This document shows positions 10,501 to 23,400 of a stretch of 64,000 nucleotides of DNA, in pieces (position 1 is the first letter of the stretch; every line of letters begins with the position of its first letter). Under the pieces are notes generated by a model, which searched no databases, was not told where the DNA came from, and saw nothing but the letters and a program-made list of their open reading frames with translations. This stretch comes from Bradysia coprophila. Lineage: Eukaryota; Arthropoda; Insecta; Diptera; Sciaridae. A program made the position numbers and the translations under genes. Location: assembly GCF_014529535.1 (NCBI RefSeq), contig NC_050736.1, forward strand, positions 620,001 through 684,000, written 5' to 3'.

Positions 10501-13500
10501 AAAATTGAAGATACAAAAAAAAATTGGAAAATTGTTTTTTTATGGGTTCTGCGAATGCGTTTGTTCTGATTATCGTAAATGTTTTATGTTTACAGGTTGG
10601 TATGTTTAATTATAAGTCAACAAAGAAAATAGAATTAAAGAAAAACCCAGAAATCTAATTGTTTAACCATGTCGTCGTCTCGATCGTCGTACTTATACGT
10701 GTAGCAATATTGTGGTGACAGAATTTTTGGTATGTGTATCGTCGAAAATGTAGCGATTTTTCCTTCTTTTTTTTTCTTCAATTATACTCGGATTTCTTGT
10801 GGAATCGAAAAATAGTGGATAAAATGTGTCTGAACGGAATGGGTCCAATTTCTCAATACTTTTTTGCTCGAATTTTGGATTTTATTTGATTTTTTTTTAG
10901 AAAGAACCCTGTCCTTCACAATTAAAAGAATTTTCGACTTTTCTTTAATCTTAAATCTAATATTTTAAAAATGACAATGAAAATAAATATTGAGTTTCAA
11001 ATCTCGGTTAAACGCTAAACAACTGAGTGCATTGTAGTTACAATGTTGCCTATTTAGCTTTGTATTTGAACGGATATCCGACAACATAAAGCTTTGCATA
11101 CCGTGACCTCTAAATGAAAGTGTAAATTTTGTTTTGATCAAACTTTTACTTTTGTTTATGTTGGAAAGTTGAACGGTTTCAACGAAAGGACATCGATTGT
11201 CTATTATATCAGCGCAACGGATTTCATTATTTCAATGTCGTTAGCATGCTACTACAGTATCTACTGTGGAAAAGTATATCTTCCGGGGGTAAAGATTTAT
11301 TCACTGAACTTATCAACAATTTGAATAGCAAACTTTTTATTTTATTTTGAACACTCACTCTATTTACAATATATCAAACACTCAATCTATTTATTATTTG
11401 GAAACGAAACTCTGCATAATTATTATCCTTCTTAAAAACCTTAAAGTAGAACGTAATCTATTGACGTACTGTACTATATATTATACCTACTGTTTCACTT
11501 GTTTCCATAATTCCTTTTCTCAAATTCAATCCGCGATATTGTGATATAGGAAAATCTTTTTTTTTCTTTCAATCTTAATTTTCCTTTCGTTTTTTTTATC
11601 TTTTTTTTTCAAACTTTTGTTTTCTATCGATGACAAATTGTTTTTTTTGTTTATGATTTTTTTTAACTGTGACTGTGACACAAATTTGAAAAAAAAAAAA
11701 ATTATCAAGAAAAGCACTCGATTTTTTTATGTTTTTGTTTAATTTTACCTGTCGCGTAACACAATTTGGTTTTTCCGCAGGGTAAATTGAATCTACTTCG
11801 CGGTCCTCCATCCCCATTTGTCGTCTTTAACGGCATGCAGAGAAATTCCAATCAGAATGCTAATAATTCTAACAAAAACCGCAAAGCTAGTAACTCAAAA
11901 ACGAGGTGAGAGATTTGAAACAAAACAATACAAAATTACACACACAAAAAAATACAACGAAATATATTCATGTTGTTGCGAACTGATAGAAATTTTGTAA
12001 CGGATGCATTGAAAAAGTTGAATTATGTTTGGAAGAAGATGAATGTTGCGCGGTGTGTATGAGTATGTTTTCATGATTGGATATTGCTTTTGTATAATAT
12101 ATTAAATGTTAAGTAGGGAAGGTGCTGCGATAATCTACAGTAAAAAGAAATTCGCTACATTTTCGACAAATGATTGGTATTATTTTGCAAATTTATCGTC
12201 TTTTATCGAACTTCAACTAAATCTCAATAAACATCGAATTCTATGTTGTTTTAAGTCGAAAGCAAAACGCATTTCGTTTTTCCGAGCGGAGGACCGATTA
12301 TAAATCAGTAAAATATATTTAGATCAAACTCAATGTTCCTGGCACAGCTAATTAGGAAGAATATGATTTTCGCTTGACGTAATTGAAATTTGGAAATTAT
12401 AAGTCGATTCTCCATCTCCATACACTTTAATACAGACATCCTGAACGTTATAACTTTGTACAAAAAGTTCCAAGATGTAATGTTATTGTTTGGATTTTGT
12501 GTCTTTTCGTTGCAATTCGTAACGCTACAAGCACGTTACCATCTTTATAACGTTACAAGTTTAGTTCTAAAAAATCGTTTAGTATTAGCACTCCGTGCAT
12601 AAAGTTTAAAATACAAATAACGCTACTTGTGTCGTACCACCTCGGTACCGTTACGGGCCGTAATTTTAAATTGTTGTTTCTGAAGGTAACGTTACGTCGA
12701 CGAAAAAAAAACGTTCAAAATAACTTTATGCCAGGACCCTGCTGAATGGAGAAGAAACTTATAATTTTCAATTTTTACGTCAAGTCAAAATCGCAATCTG
12801 CATATTGACCTGAATTTTGACGGACAGTTGACAAGACGTAATTTTCAGCACTAACGCTTTTTGCTCGGGGTTTTCTTTTCTCATTCTTTGAAGAGCTTTG
12901 TGTCCCTGTATAAGCTAAAATGTTTTGATTGAGACCACAAATGCTTCAGTACTGTATATTGGCTGACAATGGACTCTCTGAATTACCAATCATTAACACA
13001 TACCAAAATTCCACTTGAATCTTATAAATAAAAGACACCTTGCAACGAAAATGACATTTCCATTGACCCAAAGTTAACGTTTTTCTTTTTCTTTCAATGA
13101 TTCCGTCTAACCAGCGCCAAGAATGTGAAGAAGGAGTCCAAATACGCTGATGTACCCAACGTCATGTTCTACTGTCATATGTGCAAGAAGCATATGTGGG
13201 ACGCCGTTTCATTCGAGAACCATGTGAAGGGTCGTACCCATATGATGATGCGTGACGGAGTTGAAGAATCGTATCGTCTCCGAGCCAACATGATTCGCCA
13301 AGAAGCTAAGATCGAGGAACAACTGAAGACCATCGAGTTGGAGCGTCGTTCTCGTATGGGCAAGGGCGGAAAAGGAAATCGTCGCGAATACTGTACAATG
13401 TGCGATTTGCATTTCTTTGGACATTTGTCGACTCATCGCAAATCTGATGGGCATTTGCAATTGAAGAAATTCTTACATCCCCGTTGCGGTGACTGCGCTC

Positions 13501-14444
13501 AAGAATTTCCCAATCGCATTGACTTTGACAACCACATGTTGACACCTGATCACATGAAGAAAGCTCATGCTAACAAATCTAACAAACCGGAACGCAGGAA
13601 GAATGCTTTGATCATTCATACCGAAGAAGATGAATTGAAAGACTTACGAGAAGAGAAACCGGTTGTTAAGAAGGAAGAAGAAGCTGAAGAGGCAATGGAA
13701 ACCGATGAGACTGTTGAAAAGAACGGTGAGAACGGTGACGTCAAAGAAGGTGAAGAGAAAGAAGAAAAAGAGGAGGGAACTGAAGAAGGCAAGGTAGTTG
13801 AAGAGAAACCAGCAGAACCTGCTCCTGAGCCTGAAGATGTAATTTTGGATATTACCGAAGAGGAAGAAGTTCCAATTGAAATCGAAAATCGTGTCCCGAA
13901 ATACAACTGTAACCGTCAAATTGGCTCTAGCCAACTCCACCATTTGGACTGTTACGAGTGTCACATTTGCAATCGGTTCTTCGATACTGAACGCACAGCT
14001 GAAATTCATTCACGCACTGTTACCCATCACCGTAACTTTGTCAAGTTCTTAAACGAAAAATCGAATGACACCAAGATCGCCCAACGTCGTGCCCAAGCAG
14101 CATTGGAGGAAATCGAACGTAAAAAGAAGAAGCTAGAAGAGATTGCCAACGGCGAGGCAACCGAAAAGAAAGATGGAGATGAGACCTACGATCCATCCGA
14201 AGAGACTGGCGAAAATGACAAATCAAATGCTGGTGATGAAACCATGGAATCTCAAGATGGTGACGAACAGTTCGAGGACGCTAATCAAACCGTCAAGGAA
14301 GACATTGCTGAGCCAATCGTTGCAGCACCGATCGAACCCGAACCGGAACCGGAACCAGAACCCGTTGTCGAGGTGAAGGCATCGCCAAAGGCAACACCAC
14401 AACGTGCCGCCCGTGGTCGTGCTGCACGTGGCCGTCGTAACTAA
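7505..14444 (+). CDS. Pep: Zinc finger protein on ecdysone puffs (Pep), with two mutually exclusive middle exons
   Basis: Pep is an insect nuclear RNA-binding, hnRNP-associated zinc-finger protein found at ecdysone-induced puffs (established for Drosophila). Exon 1 (7505-7804) encodes a Gly/Asn/Arg-rich head with NDVLSLANSLVNNLLRN at residues ~54-70. Exon 4 (13115-14444) encodes four matrin-type C2H2 fingers. In the isoform with exon 2 the zinc ligands are about C180/C183/H196/H202, C253/C256/H267/H273, C284/C287/H300/H306 and C442/C445/H458/H464. Glu/Lys-rich acidic linkers and a PEPEPEPEP plus RAARGRAARGRR tail follow. The middle exons are 9808-9986 (179 nt) and 11781-11905 (125 nt). Each joins phase 0 to phase 2, so exactly one must be included: 602 aa with the first, 584 aa with the second. 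Including both or skipping both shifts the frame. The introns are the longest of any gene here. Confidence 0.93.
7805..9807 (+). other. Pep intron 1
   Basis: It starts with a strong GTAAGT donor and ends at ATTGATCAG. No gene or clear repeat is seen inside. The stretch from 9380 to 9780 is strongly A/T-rich, with several pyrimidine tracts before the acceptor of exon 2. Confidence 0.7.
9808..9986 (+). other. Pep: Pep alternative exon 2a
   Basis: Encodes a basic, Asn/Arg-rich segment that starts FNRNMPNRRNGPPG, runs through GGIRKRNPVSSAKKVLAKNAK and ends NNSNLR. It enters in phase 0 and leaves in phase 2 at a GTAAGC donor. If it were followed by exon 2b the next codons would be V-N-stop, so it must splice to exon 4 at 13115. 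Confidence 0.75.
9987..11780 (+). other. Pep intron between the two alternative exons
   Basis: 1.8 kb of AT-rich DNA. The last 250 bp hold long T-rich tracts (11550-11700) and a good pyrimidine tract before CCGCAG at 11775-11780. I see no coding sequence or named repeat. Confidence 0.55.
11781..11905 (+). other. Pep: Pep alternative exon 2b
   Basis: Enters in phase 0 (GKLNLLRGPPSPFVVFNG) and ends QNANNSNKNRKASNSKTR in phase 2 at a GTGAGA donor. A second acceptor, GGCATGCAG at 11840, is in the same frame and would give a shorter 65-nt version. It has the same entry and exit phases as exon 2a, and both carry the NNSN motif near the end. Confidence 0.7.
11906..13114 (+). other. Pep last intron, with a cluster of ACGTTAC-like motifs
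   Basis: The intron ends TCTAACCAG before the large zinc-finger exon. At 12445-12700 it holds about seven variants of (A)ACGTTAC / GTAACG, which is dense for this AT-rich background. I see no other feature. Confidence 0.45.
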
Positions 14445-14613
14445 ACGCAAGATTATTATTTCACAAAAAATCTTGAGATTTCATAACTTTTAATTTTATT
14501 CTTTAAGACAAAGAACACATTGCTGTATTATTATCGATTGTTTAGTAACGAAACGAAGCGCAAACAAAAGAACATTTAATTTTTAATATTTTTATTTAAA
14601 AATTATTTTAAAA

Positions 14614-14619
14614 AATAAA
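14614..14619 (+). terminator. Poly(A) signal of Pep
   Basis: AATAAA about 170 bp after the Pep stop, in an A/T-rich 3' UTR. Further AATAAA copies near 14749 and 14830 could give longer 3' ends. Confidence 0.5.
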
Positions 14620-15287
14620 GTAAAAACAAGGAAAGAAAACAAAAGAAAACTATTAAAACTGTCATCACACGGTATAGATAATTTGTAAGTTGAGGCATCT
14701 TTTTTTTTGGTTTGAAAAAGAAAAATGTGTAGAACGTGCTGACTTACAATAAATTAACAATTGTATTCCATAGTAAACTTTATAGAATTATTGATTTTTT
14801 AATGTCAAATCTATCATCCAATTTCAATGAATAAAGAAAACCAGACACAAATATTTAATGTATCGTCAAAATTTTGTATTTTAAATGAATGAGACAACCA
14901 TCAGTGAGCGGAAGACAGGAAGTAAATTCATAGAGGTTCTACATTCAGAAGATTCTGAAGAGAATACATACGACAGAGTACAGTAGACCACATCCATTTA
15001 AAATCGTTTCGCATTCGCTTTATGCATTTGTATTAAGTCTGCTGTGTTGTGCATTTGGTCTCTCCTCAAATCGGCTGTTCCTGCCTTGTTAACTTTACTA
15101 TGCCGTGGTAGCAAAAAGCAACGTCAAATAGTTACAGCTTAAATTGCCTGAAACTAATCGTAAAAATATTTTCTTTGACGAATTATGATGCGAGCCCTCC
15201 TACCTTTGTGATATTCTTTCAACTAAAGATATGGCTAGATCAAGATATAGCCTAGCTTGACATATTGAACAATATAAACTTGATTCA

Positions 15288-15473
15288 ATTTCCTCTATTT
15301 TTCGGTCCCAATTAAAAGTCAAAAATATTTTTTCCGAACGTTTCCCGTTTCGAATTCGAATTTCTCCTTTAAATTTTCAAATTACCTGAGTGTTTTTTCC
15401 AAAGCTGCTGCAAACGTTGGAAAAAGTAAAAAATATTTTGGACTTTTTATTTGGACCGAGAAATAGAGGAAAT
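15288..15473. mobile_element. Foldback repeat (MITE-like), 186 bp
   Basis: Inverted arms of about 55-60 bp: the left arm starts ATTTCCTCTATTTTTCGGTC and the right arm, read in reverse complement, starts ATTTCCTCTATTTCTCGGTC. They share AAAAATATTTTTT further in. No open reading frame and no obvious target duplication. Confidence 0.65.
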
Positions 15474-15676
15474 AGAACAACTTTTAGTTAAAAATCACGG
15501 TCAAGGAAAACCATTTTCATATAATTATTAAGGGATGTATTACATCCCAAATAATGATCTCTATAATGTTCGACCCATCCACCAAAATTGCTAAATTACG
15601 GAAGGTCCTTGCCTTCTGTTCACAATAAGTTACAGACCAGTAAAATCAAACGCTGCTGAGAAGTCTGAGAATCCAC

Positions 15677-15708
15677 TAGTTAGACTTTAGTTAGACTTTA
15701 GTTAGACT
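15677..15708. repeat. 11-bp tandem repeat, three copies
   Basis: TAGTTAGACTT is repeated at 15677, 15688 and 15699, the last copy one base short. A very short minisatellite with no known role. Confidence 0.8.
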
Positions 15709-16149
15709 CATCCGGATCATGAGTGTGAACTGAACTTATTGTTTCAATTCAACAGTAACATTGGTACAAAGAACACTTCACCAGCCTACAATGTTTTGCA
15801 CTGAGTTAAAAATGACTAAATCTGATGTTTTGATTAGACTACAATTACTTCAGAGTCAGAGCAGCTACATAGTAGTTATTTATACTACAAGAACTGTAAA
15901 GGGTTTTTTATGTTCGAGGAATGGATGGAAATGGAAATGTTCGAGACGAAGTGAGAGGTAATAACAGCGAAAGTGATCCTTGCTCAAATTTAAGTTGTCG
16001 TAAGGAATCGTCAGCGATGAGATAATAATAAATGTTCAAGTAAAGAAAAGCAAGTTCAACGAGTGAAGAAAAGTTGGAAATTTGCTTATCGTGTTGTTTC
16101 ACCCGAGAAAATGTAATATCCAACTTTCTTTCCCGAGGTAAGCAAAAAC

Positions 16150-16400
16150 TTTTTTTTTACAACAAAGGCTTCCAGAGTTTCAGCGGATTGGAAACAATGA
16201 CTATTTTCTCGTCTGCGTTGTGAAATAGTTATTTGGACGATGTATTATTATTATTTATTTCGCGAGTTGTGGGCCGAACGAAGTGAGGGCAGCTTAAAAT
16301 ATCGTCCAAACCAAGCACTCAAACAATTTTTCATGCAGGGCGAAAAATCGAGAGAAAATTTCCAAAATTGACCTCGATTTTGGCCCCAAGGCATGAAAAC
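16150..16400. repeat. Dispersed hairpin-forming repeat, related to 42090-42180
   Basis: The block ACAACAAAGGC...CTATTTTCTCG at 16157-16213 recurs at about 42102-42163. Downstream are two small inverted repeats: TTTGGACGAT/ATCGTCCAAA at 16232 and 16294, and CATGC...AAATCGAG/CTCGATTTTGG...GGCATG around 16332-16396. This fits an old non-autonomous element; the ends are not defined. Confidence 0.45.
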
Positions 16401-17484
16401 AAATGTAGACTTTCATGACGAGAATAAGAAACGTTTGTAACTGTTTATATCGTAGAATTGGCCTTATTCATGTGAGGTGAGTACTTGCTTAAAACACTGC
16501 GAATGAAAAGTTTAGGCCCAAAACCCTCGAGCAATTTTTCGTTGATCGAATCGAAAATTATGCTGCTACGTCCATTGTTTAGCCAGTGGTGAATATCTGA
16601 TCATAATGGAAAACAAAACATAAATTGTCAATCTCAACGCAAAATTGCTACGCTAAATATTCGTATCGACATCGATGTAATTTACCTGCTTTCCTCTTAT
16701 GACACACTTTTACCAAAGTAGATATAGTGTGGAGGTAATACCATTAATAGCAGGCTATTATTACCTTGACTTTTACCTAATGAGTTTTAACCTAAGTACT
16801 GTAAGAGAACATCCGGGCCATCGTTAATTTTTGTCGTTGTTGTTCATATGTAGAACTGTTTCTCAAAAGATTTGTTCAGTTCAAACGTAAACTTACAATC
16901 CTCCAAAGACATAAAAGAAACAAACAAACAAACTTTAGGGAACATTCCAGTCCTCAAATTTCGATTTCTTATCAACAAAACTTTTTCCGAATTCAGAAAT
17001 CGATAGACACAAAATATGTGCGGTGCGCAGCAAGTCAAGTATAGAAGAAGTTACCGTAGAGGAAAACAAACTTTTTTTTTTCTAAAATGAATTGTCATAT
17101 ATTTGCATCATCTTATTTACAATAAAATTGCTCTTCCATTTCACAAGCTGTCGCAATGCTTTTTTTTACTCTCTAAAAATAAAAATGAAAAGTACAAAGT
17201 TTGTGTTTTAAATTTTCAAAACGCCTCGCAGGAGTTCTCTATTTATAATTTAAAGATTTTTCCTCTTTAATTTTTGGTTTTGGTCATCACATAAGATTCT
17301 TACGAATGCAATCGGTTAATGGACGCACTCACGCTAAACTGTTTGACTGTTAAGACTAATAAATTCGGTTCATTGCCAACGTACAAGCCTTTCGAACGAA
17401 AACGCATCTGTTAGGCTCGTTACGATAAAGTTCGAGCGATAAAAAGAAACTTTTTTACCCGTTCGAAATTTACCATCTGGATTT

Positions 17485-20400
17485 TCAGTGATCGGAATTG
17501 AAGTAAGAGTTTTGCATAAGATATAACTTGTCGATGGGATTGATACCGGATGAAAGGCTTCCTATTCCACTTTCATGGGAATTATTGTGGCCATGCGAAT
17601 GAAGTTCGACATTTTGTAATGAGAGCGTGTCCGATGTTGCTTCGTCCAAGTGGTCAAAATTACTCTCATCCAATGAAATGTCTGAACTGCAAAAGCTATC
17701 GTTCGAGTTGCCATTATAGTCTGTAAAGTTAGCAAAAGGTGAGTATACTTTTCCTAATATACTCTAATAGGGTAACCTGAATGAAACATACCTTCTGGTG
17801 AGTACGGCATATTCGGATTTAACGGTTGACTGGAAAACGATCCATCCAATCCTAAATAGTGGCCATGTTCGCTATTCGGCGATTCTTGCTTTATTCCCTT
17901 ATCATCTTTACAACTGTCTTTATCCGAATGTTTGTCACCATCCTGTTTAGCCTTTCTTTGGATTTTTTTCATCTTTGCCCTCTGGTTCTGGAACCAAACC
18001 TGCACCACTCTCACACTCAAGCCCGTATCTTTTGCCAGCGCTTCTCGTACTTTGCGACAAGGTTTCGGTGATAGTTCAAACGAAGCCTTAAATTGCCGTC
18101 GCTGAGCTGATGTAAGAATAGTTCGAGGTCGTTTCGGTCCACGGCGACCGTCTCTTCGGCTCATCGTATCCTCAAGTAGTAAATCGTCATCGTGGCAATG
18201 CTGTGACAGGTAAAGATCTTTTTCGAAATCATGTCGGCAGAATAGTTGACCGCCCCGCAGTACAAACTGTTCGCCTTTCTGGAGTGGCTGACAGCATATC
18301 CAGCACACAAAACAATTCAAGTGGAATATATAATTCTGTGCTCGCATAACCATGTCGTTCGGCTGTACTCTGTCACCGCATCGGGTACATTTAACACCAA
18401 AAATTCTGAAAATTAGAGAAAATCTGGATTAGATTTGGAAAGGACGAAGACAACGTTTTAGTTTAGTATTGATTCATATAGACATAGGTCCGGCCTGGCC
18501 ATGCTGGGCGATCGCCTCTGGCTATTTTGGCACTCTCAAAATATCGAAAATCAATTTTGAGGTTGGTACGAGCTACTTGAGTGTTTTGCCCGAGCGGCCG
18601 TTGGGTAGTTCGGCCCTGACTGATCCTCTGACACTATTTGATTCACTGACCACAGGAAAGATTCATATAAAATTTATATTTCAATCTAACGAGACTCAAG
18701 CTGCAATGATGGGTAAATAATTGAGAAATGAAGAAAATCAATACGAACGACAAGGAACTGACGTTGTTACCACAAAAAAAAAACTTTGAGTAATTTACAC
18801 GTTCACACTGTCTATAACCAAATATCGTCGAGTAACGACCAGCAGCGACCTCATAGATAAAATAAAAAGCCAACATCATCAACAACAACAAACTGGAATG
18901 AATAGAGGACGAAAAGGAAAATATGATAAAGGGTTCTTTTATGTAGTAAAATTTTATTTGAAGACAGGCAACAGAGCAAAGGAGAATGAATTTTTTTTTT
19001 GTTAAAAGCTCATAAAAAGTTATGTTATGTGTCTATCGCTGTACTACATACACATTTATATATAATGTATACATCATCCCCAGCATTTATCTGGCTACAT
19101 AATAAATAGAACCCCAAAAAGAGGACTTTTATGTACACAAATGATGTTGCGAACGAAAGGTATATGTATATATCCGTGCCATGATGGTAATATATAACTT
19201 TTATATTATTTACAAAGAGGATTTATTTTAAAAGACATAGAGAGCGAGAGCAAAGCGATGTGCCAGCAAGGACTTATTAAAGTGTACGAAAATAGTTTAA
19301 GTAGAAAACATCATAATACGTTCAGCGTATAAAAATTATTATGGTTTTCGTTCGTTGATAATGTTTAAAGAGCATAAACATTTACAATCATTGATTCATA
19401 AAAAAAAGTTCGGATATTACTTTCGAACGATGAATATAAAGGTATAGCACTGCCCCACTAGCAGTAAAAACATCTCCTACAGTGATTATTAAATTATTCG
19501 ATTTTCGGCTGAACGACGCATCATAAAGGGAAATACTAAAGATTGTGATAAAGGTAGATTGTCATAGATTATACTTATGGATACTTATGGAAAACGAGGA
19601 AGAGAAACAATGACTTATTCCGTTAAAAATAAATTTTCTTTAGAATCGATACTGATGTCAGCTTTTGACTGGGAACCTGAATAATCTAGTAGCCTTAAAT
19701 TTTTTGCGAACAAAATTTTTCAATTTCTGTCGGTGTTCATTTCAGTTCATTTTCATACAGTGTATAAAGGTCCCTTATTTGACGTTTCGAAAATGAACCG
19801 CTACTACCTGGTTTATTTTACTCTGCCGTGCAGTATTAGCATGAAAAGTTAAGGAGACATAAAATCGAAGTCGCCAATTGTGTAAAAAAGTAACTGTTGA
19901 TGATGATCGGAAACGTTTTTTCTAAATTTTCAAAAGTTTTTTCATATTTTTGAACATTTTTTTAAGTTTCCTTAAAAATAAAATTTGGGAAATTAGTGAA
20001 AAAATCGGACAAGTGAGGAAAACAAGAGAAAAAAATATTGGAAAACGCTGGAAAACGGAGCTCTTAATTAAGATCTGATCGATTTTTGGAATACATTTTC
20101 CCATATAATTTGCAATTTTCATCATTTTCCCAAGTTTTCCAATATTTTTTCAAGTTTTGTTCAATTTTCCAATTTTTCCAAATTTTATTTCAAAATTTTA
20201 AAACTTGGTAAAACATTTTCGAAGGAAATGGTCCTTGTAATTCGGAATTAGTTGATGTTAATAATTCATTAAGTTTACTGAAATACAATTGCACACGCAC
20301 TTAATACTTAAAATAATTCTAGACTATTATGTTCCACTAGTTATGTATGAATCCGTGAACAATTCTATTTCCGTAGAAGTAATAAATTACATCGATCAAC

Positions 20401-23400
20401 TCTATTCCACTTCCGAATCTCTTCAACTGGCATCAAACATCTCAAGGAAGATCCAAAATTTTGATGAATTACGACAAATATTTCAATATTGAAAAATCTC
20501 ATCGACATTCGCTATAATTTCTATTCATAAAAATTTTACCCTTTATCCCGATCATCATCATCACAATTGACATTTTTTACACAAAGCAATTGATAACCGA
20601 CATTCATTTCTATTTCTACTTTCATGATTGTAAAAACAATGGAATATTCTTAATGAAATGAAAGTACCTATATATTACTGGTGAACGAACAGTGTAGGTA
20701 CATTATAAAATTCCTTTAACAATAATTTCCCGAAAGAAAACGTTTCATTTTATACATAATATAATACGTAATATACACTCACCTATCGTAGTCCGTTTTG
20801 CAATAAAGCTTTGTGTTCCTTACATAGCACGAATGGTTTAAAGGTACCCCACAAACACAACAAGAAAGACATTGCTCGTGCCAGCTGGCGTCTGCAACTC
20901 GCATAAGATATCTATCGTGAATTTTTTGACCACATCCCTCGCATATTTCGTAGTTTTTCTCGCATTTTATGGTGTCAACTTCTGTGAAATAAATAGACAT
21001 TTCGGTTTTATGAAAACTTATCGTTGACTTTTGTAATTTATTATAATTTTATGTTGTCAGGAAGAGGAGAATATAAAGTATATCAATCTGTATGTCCGTC
21101 CATGTGCCTATTTACTAGGTTTATAGGTAATAACTACTGACAAATGTAGCATTAAACTAACAAACTTTAAGCGAAACATTGTTAAATTGAACTTTGTTTA
21201 ACGTACTATATCTATTACCAGAAAACAATCGATAAGGGGATCTCATCACAGACAGGATTTGACAGAAATTGTTCATATGTTATCGACAACAACTGCACTA
21301 ACAAATCAAGACGTTTAGCCAGTGATCTGTTTTGCAGCCTTGTGCATCGATTCCATTTATTCGCTCTTAGAAGTTTCCTCAGAATAACGATCAAAAATGG
21401 AAAGTCGATGTAAAACAATAATAAAAGAGAAAAGGGGCAATGCAATTTCATTCAGCCGTTCTTCAATTCATTTAATTAACTCTTGAAACACAACTTCAAC
21501 TATAAGTTTGCGTTCAACTCAAATTTAGGTATTCATGAACGCTCGATAGCGGAATAACTTAACGTGATTGCATCACTTTCCATACATATCCATTCATTCG
21601 AAACTATTTATTTACCCATTACAAGTTTTGGGATGGTTTATTTGGTTTGGTTCACAGAGTAGTAGTTGTGGACTGTTTCTGGAATAATAATGTGCATTGA
21701 AGTGTGTGGGAAATGAGAAAATCGGTAACTTGTTTCGTATTTTTATATGTTCGTGAATTCTTTTACATGCTTTCCGTATAATGGTTAATTCCAACCGTAA
21801 CACAAGTTTCTTCAAACAAAGACCCATAATTTTCCTGATCAAAAACGTTGCATGAAAATTGATTCTAGGTGAGTTCACTTGAATGGTTGATTTTACGATT
21901 GCTTCAAGATGCTAAATTGAAATGTTAAATAATTCTACAATCCTTCGAATTGTTAACAAACTGGGAGCTACGCGGTAAGATGTAAAATTTAGTTACATAA
22001 ACATGTATTGAGAATCACATAGGGCAGTTCTGGATCAGTTAAAAAAAATAACTGAGACCTAGTGCAAATCCACTAAGTATACAAAAGTACAGATCAATCA
22101 TCAATACACTGATAGATGTTTCATAATTGAATCTCCACATTGAATTTAATGTTTTCACAAGCCTTAGCTTCAATGAACAAAACTTAAATTCGCAAATACA
22201 ATCAAACGTTTGGTATATTTGAAAAAGATACGAAAAAAAAGTTTTTTATAGGCATTGAAACTATTACACTCGCTAAGCTCAGGTGACATGACAGGACGTT
22301 CACAAATAAAAACTTTCTCGTAGCAAAATGTAAGATTTTTGTTTGAATAAACTTTTTAGGTAGCATCATAAGTTGTGTAAACTTCTATGCTCTGCTCTCA
22401 CAGTTCTGAACTTTTGGAGAAGTATTACAGCGAAGTTCTTTAAAAAAAGAAAATGCATTCACTTGCACTAAAATAAATCTACCGATTTTTTTGAACGCAC
22501 ATCATGTTCTATTTTGATGTAATCAGACTTTACGTTAGATTTCGTAAAGTAAACTTTCTGACGATTTTCAAAAGATCGCAAAATTGATAGTCGGGTCTGT
22601 GCCTTTTCCTATTTGAAATAACCAAAATACAGTAGAAATACTTTAACATCATTTGATATATAAACTTCTACTCGACATTCTCTGTTTTTGTAAAGATGGC
22701 TCAAGAAAACGTTCACAGCTCAACTACCGTAATTTACATGAGGGACTCAGTGTAAAATTTAAACAAAAGAATTCTTTGTTTACAATTTTCACTGAGTATC
22801 TTATGCAATCTACGACAGCCAGCATGTTAGTTTCTCTCAATTAGAAATTATTTTGTGTACGACTCCATTCGGATTCTAATGCCAACAAAAACAATAAGCG
22901 GACTTCTATGAAATAAACGATCATATAATAAACGTTCAAACTATGGACCCGTCTAATTATAGTATTGTTTGATAAACACTCTATTACTTCATTAGTTTTG
23001 ACATACTCTTCGCTATATATGAAAGGACATTAGTCAGACCTCATTTATTATTTATTGACGCCATCGGCGATAACAAATGATTAGCCGTTCCTAAAATGTA
23101 CTAACCCGTCAAGTTCATTTTCACAGCAGAGCATTTTCAAGCCAGTATTCCACTTCGTTTAAATTAAAAAAGTGAAAAGTTTACTTTTCACAAAGTTTGA
23201 ATTTACTGAGATAGACACAGATATACGTAGTATTCAACGGACTTCATGTTACGCAAATCTTGAAAACCATTTTCCTAAATCTAAAAATTCCATCTGTAAC
23301 GATCTACAGTATTACATAGTATGCAATACATACCCGTTCTTCCGTGTCCGTTGCAACTGATGGAACTAGTTATACTGTCATGATGATGTCCTTGCATTAA

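Larger units (their letters stand above)
14620..17484. other. Intergenic between Pep and the LIM-homeobox gene (convergent)
   Basis: No gene is recognised. It holds the foldback element at 15288-15473, an 11-bp tandem repeat at 15677-15708, and repeat-derived hairpins at 16150-16400. The 3' UTR of the minus-strand LIM-homeobox gene must also end here. Confidence 0.5.

Noticed and set aside
13616..14009. Antisense frames within the Pep zinc-finger exon
   Set aside because: They are shadows of the Glu/Lys-rich Pep coding sequence read backwards (Ser/Phe-rich).
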